From positions 48,783-112,782 of the forward strand of contig DATLYA010000316.1 of NCBI GenBank assembly GCA_035575235.1: a stretch of 64,000 nucleotides of DNA. The letters are read 5' to 3'. Below the pieces are notes generated by a model that saw only the letters and a list, made by a program, of their open reading frames with translations, was not told the origin of the DNA and searched no databases. The DNA comes from SYOC01 sp035575235. GTDB lineage: Bacteria > Desulfobacterota > Binatia > Bin18. This document shows, piece after piece, positions 52,726-61,532 of the stretch. Each line of letters starts with the position of its first letter. Within the stretch, counting starts at the first letter, position 1. Position numbers and translations under genes: made by a program.

Positions 52726-52888
52726 CTTTCTGACTGCCTGTCAAGACGTTGAAGACTGCGGAAAGATGCGCGTTTTTCTTTTTCGGCAAGAGAGGAAACT
52801 CGTTTTTACGTTCCTGCTTGCTTAGCGCGCCTGTATGCGCCCTGGGTAAAATTTGCCGGAGAGTGACAAGTTTTTCCTCAAGTGAGGG

Positions 52889-53338
52889 TCAAACTCGCTG
52901 TCGTTCCATATGCCTCCGCTGGCCGACTTCGTCAGTCTGGCGTTGGGCAGTAGCAGCCTCTTCGCGCAAGGCGCGCGCTTCCAGACGATGCTTGAGTTGT
53001 TCGAGACTCTTAACGTCTTTATCCGCTTCCAAGAGCGCAAGGCGGCGCTCGTCACGTCTCTCCTCTACCGCCGCTAACAATGTCCGTTTTAGTTGGAGGG
53101 AACGTACGAGCTGTTGGGTAAATTCCCCGTAGAGCTGAAGGTCAGCCGCAGCAAGGAATTCACCAGGGGTGCGAGCCATATCTTGCATGATGGCGGTCAG
53201 CTGTTGCTCTAACCGGTAAATGTCGTCAAGCAACCGCCGCTGTTCGTTTTCCACCTCCGCAAGGGCGAGCCGTTGCGCTTCACGATGTCGCTCGCGCACA
53301 CGCAACACTGGAGCAAGGCGGAAACGGAAGATGGGCAT
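52889..53338 (-). CDS. fliJ: Flagellar export chaperone FliJ
   Basis: A 149-residue, almost fully helical coiled-coil protein (FRLAPVLRVRERHREAQRLA, EVENEQRRLLDDIYRLEQQL, VKSLEQLKHRLEARALREEA). Length, charge pattern and position between fliI and fliK are those of FliJ, which links the FliI ATPase to the export gate. Confidence 0.85.
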   Translation of the reverse strand: MPIFRFRLAPVLRVRERHREAQRLALAEVENEQRRLLDDIYRLEQQLTAIMQDMARTPGEFLAAADLQLYGEFTQQLVRSLQLKRTLLAAVEERRDERRLALLEADKDVKSLEQLKHRLEARALREEAATAQRQTDEVGQRRHMERQRV

Positions 53339-53442
53339 AAGATTTTCGTGACGCGTTTTACGTCGTGCGAGGGGCAGGCGCGAGCACGTGGAGAGCTTGC
53401 GGTTTCCTCTGACATATCATGCGATACGCCCTTGGTCCCGGC

Positions 53443-54915
53443 TCATGCCGCCAACACCTCCGCCAACCCCTGCACGCTCGTTTCTAAGTTGACCGCCTCA
53501 GCTATACTTTGACACAAATACCGACGAATTCGGGGCATCAACTCGATCGCCCGATCCACGTCGGGATTCTTACCGCTCACATAGGCGCCGATTTGAATGA
53601 GATCTTCGGCATCACGGTACGCCGCCAGAAGTCGAATGATTTCGGTGACGAGTTGTTGGTGCTCTGTCGGTGTGACCTGCGTGCGCACCCGACTGACCGA
53701 GGAAAGCACTTGAATCGCCGGGAAGTGACCTTGCTCCGCGAGACGGCGTGAGAGTTCAATGTGGCCGTCAGAGATAGAACGTACGGCGTCCGTCACTGGT
53801 TCGTGCGGGTCATCCCCTTCCATGAGTACGGTATAGAGACCCGTGATGCTCCCTTTTCCTTTCCACACGCCCGCCCGCTCTAACAAGCGCGGCAGCTGGG
53901 CAAACACGGAAGGAGTGTAGCCTCGGGTTGACGGCGGCTCACCAGCGGCCAGTCCCACCTCGCGCTGCGCCATAGCAAAGCGGCTGAGAGAATCCATGAG
54001 CAATAACACATCTTGCCCCAGGTCGCGAAAATATTCGGCGATGGTAGTTGCAAGAAATGCTGCCCGCACGCGCACCGGCGGGGGATCGGCCGAGGTCGCC
54101 GCTACCACAATCATGCGTTCGCGCTCTTCTGCCGGCAGGCCCTTTTCAACAAACTCTTGCACCTCGCGGCCACGCTCGCCAATGAGCGCAATGACACGCA
54201 CATCGGCCCTGGTATAGCGTGCAATCATGCTCAGCAAGGTGCTCTTGCCCACGCCAGGACCAGCCATAATGGCCACGCGCTGTCCTTTGCCGCACGTGAG
54301 TAAACCGTTGATTGAGCGGATGCCAAGGTCTAACGGTTCGTGGATAGCCTCGCGTTCAAGAGGGTTCGACACCGGTGTGTACAATGGATACACGTGCGCC
54401 GCTTCAACTGGTCCTTTTCCATCCAATGGTCTCCCCAGTCCATCCAGAACCCGGCCAAGCAACCCCTCCCCTACGGGCAATGACGCATGCTTTGTCCGAG
54501 ACACCACGCGGCTGCCTGGCCCCACCCCGCGCAGTTCTCCGAGCGGCATGAGCAATGTGCGCTCGCCGCGAAACCCAACAACCTCAGCGAGAGCTGAGGC
54601 CCCACCCTGGAGCGGGTATACTTCACACACACCGCCAACCGGCAACCATGGTCCTTGACTTGTAATGAGCAGGCCCACGACGTCGGTCACTGTTCCTGAG
54701 ATGCGAAAAGGCGAAAGCGCGCCGAGACGGTCGCGGTACGGCGCAAAGGGATCAAGGCTCGGGGAACCTTCGGAAAAAGCATCGGGGAATCGGGGAACCG
54801 GAGAATCGGAGAGAGAAGACAGCTCTTTTTCCTTCCCTGCATCTCCCCCTCCCCGGCTCCCCGGTTCTTTCTGTAAAATCACCGTTTCCGTCACACTCTC
54901 ACCCTTCACTCTCAA
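53443..54915 (-). CDS. fliI: Flagellum-specific ATPase FliI
   Basis: A 490-residue F1-beta-like ATPase: Walker A AGPGVGKSTLLSMIARYTRA, GERGREVQEFVEKGL, Walker B DVLLLMDSLSRFAMAQREV, and SRVRTQVTPTEHQQLVTEII. The first 60 residues are unusual: an Arg/Gly/Glu-rich then Ser/Pro-rich stretch whose DNA is a repeat (54781-54870), ahead of a normal FliI N-domain (FRISGTVTDVVGLLITSQGP). It powers flagellar type III export; no Met lies between the repeat and the core. Confidence 0.9.
   Translation of the reverse strand: MRVKGESVTETVILQKEPGSRGGGDAGKEKELSSLSDSPVPRFPDAFSEGSPSLDPFAPYRDRLGALSPFRISGTVTDVVGLLITSQGPWLPVGGVCEVYPLQGGASALAEVVGFRGERTLLMPLGELRGVGPGSRVVSRTKHASLPVGEGLLGRVLDGLGRPLDGKGPVEAAHVYPLYTPVSNPLEREAIHEPLDLGIRSINGLLTCGKGQRVAIMAGPGVGKSTLLSMIARYTRADVRVIALIGERGREVQEFVEKGLPAEERERMIVVAATSADPPPVRVRAAFLATTIAEYFRDLGQDVLLLMDSLSRFAMAQREVGLAAGEPPSTRGYTPSVFAQLPRLLERAGVWKGKGSITGLYTVLMEGDDPHEPVTDAVRSISDGHIELSRRLAEQGHFPAIQVLSSVSRVRTQVTPTEHQQLVTEIIRLLAAYRDAEDLIQIGAYVSGKNPDVDRAIELMPRIRRYLCQSIAEAVNLETSVQGLAEVLAA
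54781..54870. repeat. GC-rich dispersed repeat inside the fliI 5' end
   Basis: The stretch holds tandem units (atcggggaatcggggaaccggagaatcggag) and, after a spacer, ccccctccccggctccccggttc, whose cggttc/gaaccg parts are inverted. The vocabulary is that of dispersed intergenic repeats, but here it is read in frame as part of FliI. It accounts for residues about 16-46 of the protein. Confidence 0.65.
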
Positions 54916-54918
54916 TCG

Positions 54919-55677
54919 CTAATCCAGCATCTGCCGCCGGATCTCCTGTATTTGGGCTGGAAGAGTTGCGTCAACAACCCCCATCTCTGTCTCCACGCGA
55001 CAGCCGCCGCGCTCTATCTCCTCAGACGAGAACACCTCCACTGTCCGTCCTCCCTTCTCGCCGACCCATACCAGATCCGGACGGCAGGTGAGTAGCGCTT
55101 GATGATCAAGCGGATGCAGCCAGATCCGAATGGTTCGCGCCTGAGGCAGCTCCGCGCGCGCGCGTTCGAGGACAAAAGCAACAATGTGCGGATCTTCTTC
55201 AACCGCTTTGCCTATGACTTTCTCTGCGATGTCGAGCGCAAATCGCACAAGATGAGGGGTGAATCGTTCGATGAGCTGCTCTTCAAGCACAATCAAACTC
55301 TGTCCGACTTGGGCGAACGCCACTAACGCCGGCAGGAGCTCTTGTCTCGCCTGTTCTTTGCCCTCCTCGCAGCCTTTTGTGAAACCTTGCTCATAGGCGG
55401 TCTGCCGTAGCTGCTCGGCTTCTTGCTGAGCAAGCAGCAGAATCGCTTCGGCTTGTTGTTGGGCTGCGGCGAGTACAGCCTCCACAGAGGGCGTAGGCGG
55501 GGCGGGGAGCTGATCAGCTAACGGCGCAGCGTCGCCATCAACGCCATCGCCAGGAACGTCATGCCGCCCATACTCAGAGCCGGTTTCTTCTTGCTTCAGC
55601 AGCCGGGGCGGGCGTAAGCGGCAGAGGTCTACATGGGCATAGCGTTGCACCTCATGTTCGCTAAACGTCCCCCGCAT
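54919..55677 (-). CDS. fliH: Flagellar assembly protein FliH
   Basis: A 252-residue protein from the ATG at 55677; the frame opens farther up at 55791 only by overlapping fliG. A Pro-rich N-terminus leads to a long helix (EAVLAAAQQQAEAILLLAQQ, FTKGCEEGKEQARQELLPAL) and the C-terminal V-ATPase-E/FliH domain (FALDIAEKVIGKAVEEDPHI, RGGCRVETEMGVVDATLPAQ). It regulates the FliI ATPase. It ends 3 bases before fliI. Confidence 0.87.
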   Translation of the reverse strand: MRGTFSEHEVQRYAHVDLCRLRPPRLLKQEETGSEYGRHDVPGDGVDGDAAPLADQLPAPPTPSVEAVLAAAQQQAEAILLLAQQEAEQLRQTAYEQGFTKGCEEGKEQARQELLPALVAFAQVGQSLIVLEEQLIERFTPHLVRFALDIAEKVIGKAVEEDPHIVAFVLERARAELPQARTIRIWLHPLDHQALLTCRPDLVWVGEKGGRTVEVFSSEEIERGGCRVETEMGVVDATLPAQIQEIRRQMLD

Positions 55678-55687
55678 GACAACGCGT

Positions 55688-56701
55688 CTAAACAAGCATA
55701 TCCTCCTTGCCTTTCGACGCCAGCGCGATCTTCCCTTCTGCCTCCAGTGAACGAGCAATCTCCAGCACTTCGCGTTGCGCACTCTCCACATCGCGCAACC
55801 GCACTGGCCCCATGCTTTCCATTTCTTCGCGCAAGAGTGCGCCAGCGCGCTCGGACATGTTGCTGAACACCTTTTTCTTCATTTGCGGACTCGCCGTCCG
55901 TAATGACAGCACCCATTTGTCGCGCTCTACTTCCCGAATCAACGTCTGCATGCTCTTGTCATCAATCTTCGCCAGATCCTCAAATGTGAACATCAAGCTC
56001 CGCACATTGTTCGTCATCTCTTGATCGATTTCCTCAAGTCCCGCCAGGACGCGTTCTTCCGTCGCCTTGTCTACAAAGTTCAACATCTCGGAGAGCGGCT
56101 TCACACCGCCGATTTCCTTCCCACGCACCTGGCGAATTTCATTGCGCAGCACCTGGCTGACCTCTTCAATAACTTCTGGCGGCGTACGGGCAAGCTGGGT
56201 AATGCGGTAGGCGACCTCTTTTTGTACGTCCTCATTGAGGAGAGAGAGAATCTCGCCCGCATGGCCAGGATAGAGGTGGGCAAGAATAAACGCGACGGTC
56301 TGCGGGTGTTCATCCCGCAGAAAGCTGGCGAGAATCTTTCCGTCCATCTCCCGTAGCGCTTCGATGCCGGTGGAATCGTCGTCTCCGGCCATGATGCGCT
56401 TCATGATCTCGGCGGCTCTTTCCGGTCCCAAGGCTTTTTCAAGCACGCGGCTGAGATATTCGGTGTTGTCGCCTACTACAAGACCGGCGTGCGCCGCCTG
56501 CCGCGACACATCTTCGTACACCTGGTCAATATGCTGCTGCTCCACCAAGGTCATACGATGCAGACCTTGGCGGAGCAGTAACAGATCTTTCTCGTCAAGT
56601 TCCGCCACTAAATCTGCGGCAATGTCCTCACCGACCAAAGCCAGCAAAACAGCGGCTTTTTCTGGACCTCGTAAGACGGCATCTTCAGGAGTCGGAGCCA
56701 T
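55688..56701 (-). CDS. fliG: Flagellar motor switch protein FliG
   Basis: A 337-residue protein with the three FliG domains: N-terminal (KAAVLLALVGEDIAADLVAE), middle EHPQTVAFILAHLYPGHAGE with the EHPQ motif, and C-terminal MFTFEDLAKIDDKSMQTLIR with the charged stator-contact residues. It forms the rotor face of the switch. Positioned directly between fliF and fliH. Confidence 0.95.
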   Translation of the reverse strand: MAPTPEDAVLRGPEKAAVLLALVGEDIAADLVAELDEKDLLLLRQGLHRMTLVEQQHIDQVYEDVSRQAAHAGLVVGDNTEYLSRVLEKALGPERAAEIMKRIMAGDDDSTGIEALREMDGKILASFLRDEHPQTVAFILAHLYPGHAGEILSLLNEDVQKEVAYRITQLARTPPEVIEEVSQVLRNEIRQVRGKEIGGVKPLSEMLNFVDKATEERVLAGLEEIDQEMTNNVRSLMFTFEDLAKIDDKSMQTLIREVERDKWVLSLRTASPQMKKKVFSNMSERAGALLREEMESMGPVRLRDVESAQREVLEIARSLEAEGKIALASKGKEDMLV

Positions 56702-56775
56702 AGATCACCCTTCATCACACTGGATGCTGAAGCACGGCGGAGTTATCACTTCTCAACAGCTTATGACGTTTTTGC

Positions 56776-58476
56776 CTATCTGGCGTTCGCTTCCGCCCGC
56801 AGACGTTGTTTCTCTTCTTTGAGCCACCCACGAATAACCTGCACGACCAATTCCTTGTGCTCGCGCGCGATCTTCATCAACTCGCCCCGGCGCGGATCAG
56901 CAGATACTTTGATTTTCTCTATCTCCATAACCGGCGCCCCTTCGGCAGAAGGCGGCGTCTCTCGCTCTGGCATGCCAGACTGCCCTGCTAAAGCGCTCTC
57001 GGGAAGGCGTCCTACGCCGCCTCCAAACGGCGCTCCAACTGCGCCAATTTGCATGGGTCCTTCGCGGGCAGCATGCTCCAGCGCTCGCGGCTCTTCCTGA
57101 CGTCGTTTCGCTCGCCCCTTTCTCAGCAACCATAAGAGCAACAGCAACGCCACGCCGCCTCCGACAGCGCTCATGCCTTGCGGCGTCTTGCTCCATTCAC
57201 GGAGATCGAATTGGACCGGACCTTTTTCGAGCTCCCCAGGCGGCGCCTTAAACGGAACATTGACCACTTCAATTTTGTCGCCTCGTTCAGCAGAGAATCC
57301 CGCCGCCATCATCACAACCGACCGCACGGCGTCGATTTCCTCCCCGGTGCGGGGCGCATATGTCTCTCCTTCGTATCGACCATCGATGAGAACGCCCACC
57401 GTCAGACGACGAATTTGCCCGCGCGGTTCCGTGGTTTGGCTCGTCGTCTTGCTAATTTCGTAGTTGTACACCTGGCTGCTTTTTTTCACGGGAGCCTCAA
57501 GCTGAGTTTTTCCCCCATCTCCGCCAACAATATTGGATTGAACGCCAGGCACGCCGCCATTTGGCCCCGCCGCCTCCTCGATTTCAAGTTGTTTACTTCG
57601 CTCGACACCGGTTGGATCATACTCCTCGCGTGTCCGCTGCGTTTCCCGCGGCTCCAACTCGACTGCGACGCGCGCCACTGCATGGCCAGGGCCAAGAACG
57701 GGCTCGAGCATGGTCTCAATACGCTGCTCGATTTCGCGCTCACGCTCTCGGGTTAATTGATACAGCAGCTCCGGAACGCTCTTCTCCTCTTTCCCTTCCA
57801 TGGACTGTAGGAGCCTTCCGGAAGAATCTACCACCGTAACCCGGTCTGGCGTCAATCCCGCGACGGACGTCGCCACCAGGTTCATGACGCCCTGGACTTG
57901 TGCGGCGGTGAGCCGAAACCCAGGGCGGAGTTCGACGACTACGGAGGCGGATGGTTTCTCCTCGGCGCCGAGGAACGCTGAGCGTGTCGGCAACGCCAGA
58001 TGAACCCGACACGATTGCACCGCGGCCAGCGCACTAATGGTGCGCGCCAGCTCTCCTTGCAGGGCTCTCACATAATTGATCCGCTGGGAAAACTCACTCA
58101 TGCCAAAAGGCGTATGCTCGAAGAGTTCAAAACCAACTCCGCCTCCTTGCGGCAATCCCTTTCCCGCCAGGTCCAGACGCGTGCGATAGACAAGCTCCTC
58201 CGGCGCCTCAATGACAGTTCCTTCTTTACTCAGTTGATAGGGAATTTTTTGCGCTTCGAGTTCTTTGACCACCGCCGCAGCGTCCTGAGGGGAGAGATTC
58301 GTAAACAGCGGCCGATAATAGGTGCGGGTGAGGAGATACAAGCCGATCCCGGCGGCAAACAGCAACACCGGAAGGCCTCGGAGGAGAAAAGCTTTCTGCT
58401 GCGGAGAAAGAGCGGCGAGAAACTGGGTAAGTCTCTCCCGCCCCCATTGTATTCCCTGAAGCAGTCGTTCCAGCAC
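56776..58476 (-). CDS. fliF: Flagellar MS-ring protein FliF
   Basis: A 566-residue protein with an N-terminal membrane segment (LRGLPVLLFAAGIGLYLLTR), the YscJ/FliF ring domain (LEAQKIPYQLSKEGTVIEAP, ARVAVELEPRETQRTREEYD) and a C-terminal membrane segment (MSAVGGGVALLLLLWLLRKG) before the cytoplasmic tail that binds FliG. It forms the membrane base of the flagellum. The terminator-like hairpin at 58600 lies in the gap upstream. Confidence 0.95.
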   Translation of the reverse strand: MLERLLQGIQWGRERLTQFLAALSPQQKAFLLRGLPVLLFAAGIGLYLLTRTYYRPLFTNLSPQDAAAVVKELEAQKIPYQLSKEGTVIEAPEELVYRTRLDLAGKGLPQGGGVGFELFEHTPFGMSEFSQRINYVRALQGELARTISALAAVQSCRVHLALPTRSAFLGAEEKPSASVVVELRPGFRLTAAQVQGVMNLVATSVAGLTPDRVTVVDSSGRLLQSMEGKEEKSVPELLYQLTREREREIEQRIETMLEPVLGPGHAVARVAVELEPRETQRTREEYDPTGVERSKQLEIEEAAGPNGGVPGVQSNIVGGDGGKTQLEAPVKKSSQVYNYEISKTTSQTTEPRGQIRRLTVGVLIDGRYEGETYAPRTGEEIDAVRSVVMMAAGFSAERGDKIEVVNVPFKAPPGELEKGPVQFDLREWSKTPQGMSAVGGGVALLLLLWLLRKGRAKRRQEEPRALEHAAREGPMQIGAVGAPFGGGVGRLPESALAGQSGMPERETPPSAEGAPVMEIEKIKVSADPRRGELMKIAREHKELVVQVIRGWLKEEKQRLRAEANAR

Positions 58477-58599
58477 CGATGTTCACCTATACTCTTGCTC
58501 TTGCCTGTTGTTGCTAAGGTAAAGAAAGGGAGGAATTGTCGTCTTTCGCCGCGTACGTGCTCGTCCCGCTGTACGATCGCTCTCCCAAAGAAAACGCAA

Positions 58600-58636
58600 A
58601 TGCGGGGGCTCACTCCCACGAGCGCCGCCCCCGCAT
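58600..58636 (-). terminator. Intrinsic-terminator-like hairpin between fliE and fliF
   Basis: On the transcribed strand the 10-bp stem ATGCGGGGGC/GCCCCCGCAT is followed by TTTGCGTTTTCTTT, an impure T tract. It is expected to end or attenuate transcription coming from fliE, so fliF may need its own promoter or read-through. Confidence 0.6.
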
Positions 58637-58678
58637 CCTTGCTTGCACGGCCACATCACCACGACACGGGAATGGAAA

Positions 58679-58981
58679 TCACACCTGCATACGCACAATT
58701 TCCTGGTATGCTTCAAGGATCTTATTGCGGATTTGCATCATGAGACGAAAGGACACATCCGCCTTTTCCATCGCCACGATAGTCTCTTGCAGATCACCCT
58801 TCCCCTCTCCAATCAACTGCCCAATGGCGTGGTCCGCCTGTTGGGCTAACGCATTGACTTCTCCCAGCGCCTGTTGCAAGTGCGTCTGAAAATCTTTTCC
58901 CTGGGGCTGGCCCGGAGACGGCGCAGCCGGCGTACGGGCAGAAGTGAGCGGAGGCGCATAGGTCAAACCGATTTCTTTCAT
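58679..58981 (-). CDS. fliE: Flagellar MS-ring/rod junction protein FliE
   Basis: A 100-residue protein: FQTHLQQALGEVNALAQQAD and GKGDLQETIVAMEKADVSFR with the C-terminal LMMQIRNKILEAYQEIVRMQ, the FliE signature. It connects the MS ring and the rod. A long gap with a repeat separates it from flgC. Confidence 0.93.
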   Translation of the reverse strand: MKEIGLTYAPPLTSARTPAAPSPGQPQGKDFQTHLQQALGEVNALAQQADHAIGQLIGEGKGDLQETIVAMEKADVSFRLMMQIRNKILEAYQEIVRMQV

Positions 58982-58999
58982 GGCGACATCCTCAAGACA

Positions 59000-59118
59000 G
59001 CTGTTAGCTCTTAGCTATCAGCCAGGCCAATACCGACGGTTTTGGCTGCGTATTCTTCGCTACTGGCCGAACAAAAACGCGCTGTGGAGGTTTTTACTAA
59101 AAGCTCCCAGCTAACAGC
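59000..59118. repeat. Inverted repeat in the flgC-fliE gap
   Basis: GCTGTTAGCT (59000-59009) and AGCTAACAGC (59109-59118) are exact complements, with the pairing extended over about 17 bases per arm. Internal TTAGCT units recur. It resembles GCTAACAGCT-type dispersed repeats and occupies nearly the whole intergenic gap, with no gene. Confidence 0.65.
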
Positions 59119-59127
59119 CCATAGTCT

Positions 59128-59613
59128 TTATATCCTTCCTATCTCCAGGAGTTTCCGGATCAATGCTTTTGTTGCGTTAAACGCCGTTAAATTTGCTTCG
59201 TACGAGCGGGTGGCCGACAGTAAATCGGTCATCTCTTCCATCGTATTAATATCGGGGTATGCAACGTACCCTTCAGCATCAGCGTCAGGATGATGGGGGT
59301 CATACATCTTTCTTGGGGCCCGCGTGCTCGCTTGAACGCCAACAACCTCAACAGAATTGACGTCTTCCAAACGGTCACGGCTTCCTGACCGTAGCGGCAT
59401 CGAGGAGAAGCCTGGCCACCGGGCTTGTAGCAGTGAGGGAAAATCCTCACGTAAGGGCAGGGCGCGAAAAAAGACGTTGCGCCGCCGGTATGGCCCCCCC
59501 TCAGGAGTGCGTGTCGTCTCAGCGTTCGCCAGGTTCCCCGACACAACAGTCATCCGGGTGCGTTGTGCGCTCATGCCTGCGCCGGTTACCTCAAAAATCC
59601 GGAAAATATTCAT
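59128..59613 (-). CDS. flgC: Flagellar basal-body rod protein FlgC
   Basis: A 161-residue protein with the rod signature at the start (RIFEVTGAGMSAQRTRMTVV, SGNLANAETTRTPEGGPYRR) and the end (MEEMTDLLSATRSYEANLTA, FNATKALIRKLLEIGRI), the latter with the conserved YEAN. It is part of the proximal rod and is linked to flgB with a 3-base gap. Confidence 0.93.
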   Translation of the reverse strand: MNIFRIFEVTGAGMSAQRTRMTVVSGNLANAETTRTPEGGPYRRRNVFFRALPLREDFPSLLQARWPGFSSMPLRSGSRDRLEDVNSVEVVGVQASTRAPRKMYDPHHPDADAEGYVAYPDINTMEEMTDLLSATRSYEANLTAFNATKALIRKLLEIGRI

Positions 59614-59616
59614 GTC

Positions 59617-60045
59617 TTACCCCCTGCCCTCACTAATCGCGTAGCGCAAACCCGCCAATTTCCGAGAGAGCAAGGTCACTGTGGTCTCATGCAACAGGGC
59701 GTTTTCCGCCAATTGGGTCATTTCCCGATCGATATCCACCCGATTCTGATCCAATCTCCCTTCACCCTCATCTTCCGTCGTCACTAAGGCGTTGCGCATG
59801 CCGGGACGAAGGTGCCACGGATGGGTGCTTGCCAATAGAAGACGCCCGTTTTGCCGGCCCGACGCTTGTGCGTCTCTCTGCACCAGCGCTTGCAGCACGC
59901 CAGAAAACTGCAAATCGCGGGGGTGATAGCCAGGCGTGTCAGCATTGGCGATGTTCGCCGACAAGATCTCATGCCGTGCGGCGCGCAAGCGCATCGCTGT
60001 GGTCAGCAGCGTATGTGTCGGACCAAAGAGCGTCAGGCCAGCCAT
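59617..60045 (-). CDS. flgB: Flagellar basal-body rod protein FlgB
   Basis: A 142-residue protein: TLLTTAMRLRAARHEILSAN, IANADTPGYHPRDLQFSGVL, and the C-terminal MTQLAENALLHETTVTLLSR helix, the FlgB layout. It is the most cell-proximal rod part and the first structural gene of the cluster, 39 bases after the response regulator. No clear sigma-54 promoter is visible directly before it. Confidence 0.92.
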   Translation of the reverse strand: MAGLTLFGPTHTLLTTAMRLRAARHEILSANIANADTPGYHPRDLQFSGVLQALVQRDAQASGRQNGRLLLASTHPWHLRPGMRNALVTTEDEGEGRLDQNRVDIDREMTQLAENALLHETTVTLLSRKLAGLRYAISEGRG

Positions 60046-60084
60046 TGTTTACACCCCCTTCTGTCTGCGCTTCTTGCGTTGTCG

Positions 60085-61521
60085 TTATAGACTCGTGGTC
60101 GCTTTCTGATACTGTTTAAGTTTGTTTCTTAGCGTGCGCACGCTGATCCCTAACAGTTTAGCGGCCTGCGTGCGATTGTCGTTGACTTCGCTGAGTGTTT
60201 TTTGAATGAGTCGTTCTTCCATCTCCTGCACTGACAGCCCGGCGCGAATACGCTCATCGTCGCGTCCAGGGTCTAGGGGCCGGGAGCCAGCCCCTAGAGG
60301 ATGAGCGCTTGACAAGCGGGGTATTCTATCCTGGACGGTAGACGCTAGACCCTGAACGCTCGCCATTGTTGCGAGAGGTTCTTCTTCCAACAATAAATGC
60401 TCGGGCCGAATCGTCTCTCCGCCCGCCATGATGGCGGCGCGTTCGAGCACGTTGCAGAGCTCACGCACATTGCCCGGCCATGAGTGCGCCATCAGCGCCT
60501 GCACGGCCTCAGGCGCAAGCACCGCTTTGCGATATCCGGCGCGCTGCAGGAACGCACGGGCAATCTGTTCAACATCCTCAATCCGCTCGCGCAGCGGCGG
60601 CAACCGCAGCGGGATGACATTTAACCGATAGAACAAGTCCTCTCGGAAACCGCCCTCGCTGATCCTGTGGCGCAAATCGCGATTCGTCGTTGCAATCACC
60701 CGGATGTCAATGCGCACGGGTTTGCGCCCGCCGATCCGATCAACCTCACGCTCTTGCAAAGCGCGCAGCAGCTTCGCTTGTAACGCCAGCGGCATCTCAC
60801 TCACTTCATCGAGCAGGAGAGTGCCGCCGTGCGCCAACTCAAACTTCCCCGGTTTACTGATCAGCGCGCCGGTAAAGGCGCCGCGCTCATGACCAAAGAG
60901 CTCGGATTCGAGCAATCCTTCCGGCAACGCCGCACAGTTGACTGCGACAAATGGTCCGGTGCGGCGGCGGCTGCGCTCGTGAATAAAACGGGCCAGTAGT
61001 TCCTTCCCCGTGCCGCTTTCCCCTTGAAGGAGCACCGACGCTTGCGACTTCGCCACCTCGGCGGCGAATTTGAGCAGCGCAAGCATACGCGGGTGCGAAG
61101 TCACAATCGCCCCAGTCTCCGGTTGCCCCTCTCCTTCTTCCTCGGGGGCGGCTCCATGCGCGCGCGCGAGCGCCGCTTCAACTAAACTTGTCAATTCGCG
61201 ATACGAGAACGGTTTCACGAGCAGATCATAAGCTCCGCGTTTCATCGCTTCGACTGCTTCTGGAACGGTGGCGTGTCCACTGATCACAATGAACGGCGGC
61301 GCGTCCCCTTTCGCCTTCACTCGCCTCAATAACTCCAGCCCATCAATCCCGGGCATACGTACGTCGCTGATTACCAGATCAACGCCGCCAGCCTGGAGGA
61401 AGCGCTCCGCCGCGTCTCCGTCTGCACACGGCTGCGCGTCATAGCCAGCCGCGGCCAAGGTCTCACACATCGCTTCCCGCATCGTGGGATCATCATCAAC
61501 TATAAGGATACGTTTCAACAT
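60085..61521 (-). CDS. Sigma-54-dependent response regulator (FleR/FlrC-like)
   Basis: A 478-residue NtrC-type regulator starting at the ATG at 61521; a GTG at 61536 overlapping the kinase stop (GTGA) is possible. Receiver domain: ILIVDDDPTMREAM with phospho-acceptor aspartate in LVISDVRMPGIDG. AAA+ domain: GESGTGKELLARFIHERS, FGHERGAFTGALI (GAFTGA loop, sigma-54 contact), GTLLLDEVSEMP. C-terminal Fis HTH: NDNRTQAAKLLGISVRTLRN. The AAA-HTH linker contains a repeat-derived stretch. It should activate the flagellar genes following it. Confidence 0.92.
   Translation of the reverse strand: MLKRILIVDDDPTMREAMCETLAAAGYDAQPCADGDAAERFLQAGGVDLVISDVRMPGIDGLELLRRVKAKGDAPPFIVISGHATVPEAVEAMKRGAYDLLVKPFSYRELTSLVEAALARAHGAAPEEEGEGQPETGAIVTSHPRMLALLKFAAEVAKSQASVLLQGESGTGKELLARFIHERSRRRTGPFVAVNCAALPEGLLESELFGHERGAFTGALISKPGKFELAHGGTLLLDEVSEMPLALQAKLLRALQEREVDRIGGRKPVRIDIRVIATTNRDLRHRISEGGFREDLFYRLNVIPLRLPPLRERIEDVEQIARAFLQRAGYRKAVLAPEAVQALMAHSWPGNVRELCNVLERAAIMAGGETIRPEHLLLEEEPLATMASVQGLASTVQDRIPRLSSAHPLGAGSRPLDPGRDDERIRAGLSVQEMEERLIQKTLSEVNDNRTQAAKLLGISVRTLRNKLKQYQKATTSL
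60267..60354. repeat. Nested palindromic repeat in the AAA-HTH linker of the response regulator
   Basis: Outer arms CAGGGTCTAG (60267-60276) and CTAGACCCTG (60345-60354) are exact complements; within them CTAGGGGC and GCCCCTAG form another pair. It is read in frame as a Pro/Gly/Ser-rich linker of about 29 residues. The layout is that of a mobile palindrome tolerated inside a flexible protein segment. Confidence 0.65.
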
Positions 61522-61532
61522 ACGCGCGCCGC

